Source: Planctomycetaceae bacterium
GTDB taxonomy: Bacteria > Planctomycetota > Planctomycetia > Planctomycetales > Planctomycetaceae
Assembly (NCBI GenBank): GCA_003445035.1
Contig: DLVV01000295.1
Coordinates: forward strand, 20,847 to 29,849
Reading direction: 5' to 3'
Length of the DNA: 9,003 bases
Made by a program: the position numbers and the translations under genes. Position 1 is the first letter of the stretch. Each line of letters starts with the position of its first letter. This document shows positions 6,994-9,003 of this stretch, piece by piece. The notes below the pieces were generated by a model, which was not told where the DNA came from, searched no databases, and saw nothing but the letters and a program-made list of their open reading frames with translations.

Positions 6994-8328
6994 ATGCTCA
7001 GCTTTCAGGGAACGTCAGGCCACGTGAATTGCGCGGGTGTCAGCCGCCGCGACGTGTTGCGGGTGGGGGCGCTCGGGATGGGCGGATTAACGCTCCCGGC
7101 GCTGCTCCGGGCGCGGGCTGCGGACGCGGCGGCCGGGAGGCCGGTCAAGGACACGTCGGTGGTCTGGTTGTTCCTGTCGGGCGGTCCGTCGCACCTGGAC
7201 ACTTACGACCCGAAACCCGGCGCCCCGGCCGAATTTCGCGGGCCGTTCGATGCCATCAGTACCAACGTTCCCGGTGTCGAGTTCGGAGATCTGATGCCCC
7301 GGCAGACCAGGGTCATGGACAAGATGGCCGTCGTCCGGACGCTCAGTCACGGCGACGGCAACCATGGGAGTGCTGTCCACTGGGTCGCCACCGGCGTGCT
7401 GCACCCCCCGGCTGATTTGGGCGCGCCGCAGATTGCTCCCTTTCCCGGATCGGTGACAGCCAAGGTCCGCGGCACCCATCCGCTGACAGGCGTGCCGCCA
7501 TACATTTCGCTGCAGCGGATGCCCACCAGCGACGGCCCTGCCTATCTCGGCGTCGGATGTTCGCCCTTCGAGGCGACGGGGCCGGGCCGGGACAACCTGA
7601 CTCTGCATGCCGATGTGAACCTGGCACAGATGCGGGACCGCCGGAAACTGCGACGGTCGCTCGATACGCTGCGGCGGGATGTTGATGCGCGGGGCATGAT
7701 GAACGGCCTCGACAGCATCGAACAGCAGGCCTTTGACCTGATCCTGGGCAACAGGGCCGGCGCGGCTTATGACCTGGGCCGTGAAGACCCGCGGACGGTG
7801 GATCGTTATGGCTCGGGCCTGGGCCGACAACTGCTGGTGGCTCGACGGCTGTGCGAGGCCGGAGCCTCGTTTGTGGGTGTCGAATGGAGCGGAACGGGGA
7901 AGAGGTACGGCTGGGACAATCACCGTGGCGTGTTCGAATTCCTCCGTGGTAACGTGCCGGAACTCGACCATGCTGTGGCGACGTTCGTGGAAGACGTGGC
8001 CCAGCGAGGTCTGTCCAAGCAGATTCTCCTGGTGGTCATGGGTGAGATGGGCCGAACGCCCAAAATCAATCAGCGAGCCGGGCGAGACCATTGGCCCCAG
8101 GTCATGTTCGCCACGTTGGCCGGTGGAGGGCTCAAGATGGGCCAGGTCGTCGGAAAGTCCTCAGCGAAGGGCGAATTCCCAGAGACGCCGGCCTTTCATG
8201 CCCAGGACTTGCTGGCCACGTTATATCACGTCCTGGGGGTCGATCTGCGTCTGCAGTTCAACGACAACGGCGGCCGGCCCGTGCCGATCATCAGCGATGG
8301 CCGTCCGATCGCCGACCTGCTGCTGTGA
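6994..8328 (+). CDS. DUF1501 protein, Tat-exported, alkaline phosphatase/sulfatase superfamily (second of two)
   Basis: Read from 6994 the protein has 444 residues. It opens MLSFQG, then carries a twin-arginine signal VSRRDVLRVGALGMGG (16-31) with a hydrophobic run and an ARAADAAA end that fits signal cleavage. DUF1501 landmarks follow in the family order: LSGGPSHLDTYDPKP (61-75), RGPFDAISTNVPGVEFGD, SHGDGNHGSAVHW, GWDNHRGV (306-313), GEMGRTPK (350-357), GRDHWPQ (363-369) and a C-terminal GGRPVPII region. Motifs and domain order are shared with the gene just upstream, so the two are paralogs, though the middle regions (about 125-230) differ clearly and suggest different substrates. The gap from the first copy is 232 bases with no convincing terminator, so cotranscription is possible. 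A sulfatase or phosphatase-like hydrolase role comes from the superfamily only; activity is unproven. Confidence 0.9.
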   Translation: MLSFQGTSGHVNCAGVSRRDVLRVGALGMGGLTLPALLRARAADAAAGRPVKDTSVVWLFLSGGPSHLDTYDPKPGAPAEFRGPFDAISTNVPGVEFGDLMPRQTRVMDKMAVVRTLSHGDGNHGSAVHWVATGVLHPPADLGAPQIAPFPGSVTAKVRGTHPLTGVPPYISLQRMPTSDGPAYLGVGCSPFEATGPGRDNLTLHADVNLAQMRDRRKLRRSLDTLRRDVDARGMMNGLDSIEQQAFDLILGNRAGAAYDLGREDPRTVDRYGSGLGRQLLVARRLCEAGASFVGVEWSGTGKRYGWDNHRGVFEFLRGNVPELDHAVATFVEDVAQRGLSKQILLVVMGEMGRTPKINQRAGRDHWPQVMFATLAGGGLKMGQVVGKSSAKGEFPETPAFHAQDLLATLYHVLGVDLRLQFNDNGGRPVPIISDGRPIADLLL

Positions 8329-8420
8329 CGTCTGTGGACGGTGCTCCGTCGGGCGTCTCAGCCAGTTGAACGCCGGGTCTCGTGATGGAGAGACTTGGGG
8401 GGCAATCCCGAGATCGTCGC

Positions 8421-9003
8421 TCAGAGCTGCTTCTTGGCTCCGGTGCCGAACGGGTTTTCGGGGCCGGACAGACGATATCCCATGCAGGGCGGAATGCGGG
8501 TCTCGCCATCCAGTCCGCGTTTTCCCCAGACCCGGTGGAATCGTCCCACGATCTTGTCTCCGAAGATCGTGGGAGCCATGAACTGACGTTTGCCGGTATC
8601 CATCAGGTTGAAGTGAATGTGTGTGTTCTGAGCGAATTCTCGTCGTGGAGGAATGTACATCCGGGCGATGACGTCTCCCTTCTTCACACGCTGTCCTCGC
8701 TTGACGAGGATGAACGGTTTGTAGAAATCGGGATCACCGGGGTCGATCATCGGTTCGATGCTGTAGTGGAAATTCACCGCCGCCCCGTCCTTGCGAGCGA
8801 TGGCGAGTGTCACTCCGTAACGGTGATTGGCGATCCGTTTTCCCAGGGCCCGATTGAAGATCGGACGCAGCTTGAAGTACTCGTCGATTCGGGAGACGTA
8901 GCCGTCGGCTACCGCATAGATTGCCGGGAACGCTCGGACATTTCTGGCCGGAATCGGCTTGTCGGGAATCCGGAAATAGACGTGTGCACCGGTATGCGGC
9001 TTT
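8421..9003 (-). CDS. M23 / duplicated-hybrid-motif (lysostaphin-like) protein, C-terminal part
   Basis: The frame is open from the right edge of the window to a stop at 8421-8423, giving at least 193 residues, so the N-terminus lies outside; the GTG at 8813 is an internal codon, not the start. Visible landmarks in order are HTGAHVYFRIP, AIYAVADGYVSRID, YGVTLAIARKDG, NFHYSIEPM, VKRGQRVKKGDVIARM and NTHIHFNLMD. These match the order of M23-type zinc peptidase domains: entry histidine, 'A-x-x-D-G-x-V' strand, 'G-x-x-V-x-I' strand, 'Y-x-H/S-x' turn, 'G-x-x-V-x-x-G-x-x-I' strand, then H-x-H-F. Such proteins usually cut cell-wall peptides, but some have lost activity and only bind. The aspartate ligand expected shortly after the first histidine is not obvious here. 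The end of the gene faces the second DUF1501 gene with 92 bases between, so the two converge and are probably unrelated in function. Confidence 0.65.
   Translation of the reverse strand, partial: KPHTGAHVYFRIPDKPIPARNVRAFPAIYAVADGYVSRIDEYFKLRPIFNRALGKRIANHRYGVTLAIARKDGAAVNFHYSIEPMIDPGDPDFYKPFILVKRGQRVKKGDVIARMYIPPRREFAQNTHIHFNLMDTGKRQFMAPTIFGDKIVGRFHRVWGKRGLDGETRIPPCMGYRLSGPENPFGTGAKKQL
8545..8573. repeat. Perfect 11-base inverted repeat inside the M23-like gene
   Basis: CCCACGATCTT (8545-8555) and AAGATCGTGGG (8563-8573) are exact reverse complements separated by seven bases. The repeat lies in the coding part of the minus-strand gene, where it encodes PTIFGDKIVG, about 40 codons before the stop. 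No T-tract follows on either strand, so it does not look like a standard terminator. Confidence 0.8.

Noticed and set aside
7087..8091. 334-codon minus-strand open frame
   Set aside because: It is antisense to the second DUF1501 gene, which has all its family motifs; no support for the reverse reading.
8327..8357. Possible terminator after the second DUF1501 gene
   Set aside because: A GACGG-TGCT-CCGTC hairpin (8337-8350) with outer GACG/CGTC pairing is present, but the stem is short and no T-tract follows.

Overview
The window looks like a piece of chromosome from a GC-rich planctomycete (phylum Planctomycetota), probably of the Pirellula/Gimesia type. The main reasons are two adjacent Tat-exported DUF1501 proteins, secreted glycoside-hydrolase-like proteins of a kind common in that phylum, and a decayed end of a multi-membrane-span Ser/Thr protein kinase of the type found in Planctomycetes and Acidobacteria. 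This assignment rests on family recognition alone, since no database search was possible.

Layout. Positions 1-345 (minus) hold the N-terminal half of an EamA/DMT transporter that runs off the left edge. It is divergent from a small two-helix membrane protein of unknown function (510-809, plus). Positions 810-1643 hold no intact gene; inside it, about 962-1497 looks like the frameshifted remnant of the C-terminal membrane domain of a Ser/Thr kinase. Next come two closely spaced plus-strand genes for secreted proteins: a GH10-like TIM-barrel protein with a C-terminal beta-sandwich (1644-3404) and a beta-propeller glycosidase-like protein (3536-5146). After a 229-base gap with a candidate promoter come two paralogous DUF1501 proteins (5376-6761 and 6994-8328). 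A convergent minus-strand gene (8421-9003, running off the right edge) encodes an M23/duplicated-hybrid-motif (lysostaphin-like) domain.

How they may work together. The four central plus-strand genes all encode exported proteins, two by Sec-type signals and two by twin-arginine signals. Two have glycosidase-like folds and two belong to the alkaline phosphatase/sulfatase superfamily. A reasonable inference is a small extracellular or periplasmic module acting on a (possibly sulfated) polysaccharide, but no substrate can be read from the sequence. The usual DUF1501 partner, a DUF1549/DUF1553 (PSD1) cytochrome-type protein, is not in the window. I found no RNA genes, CRISPR array, insertion sequence or defence system.
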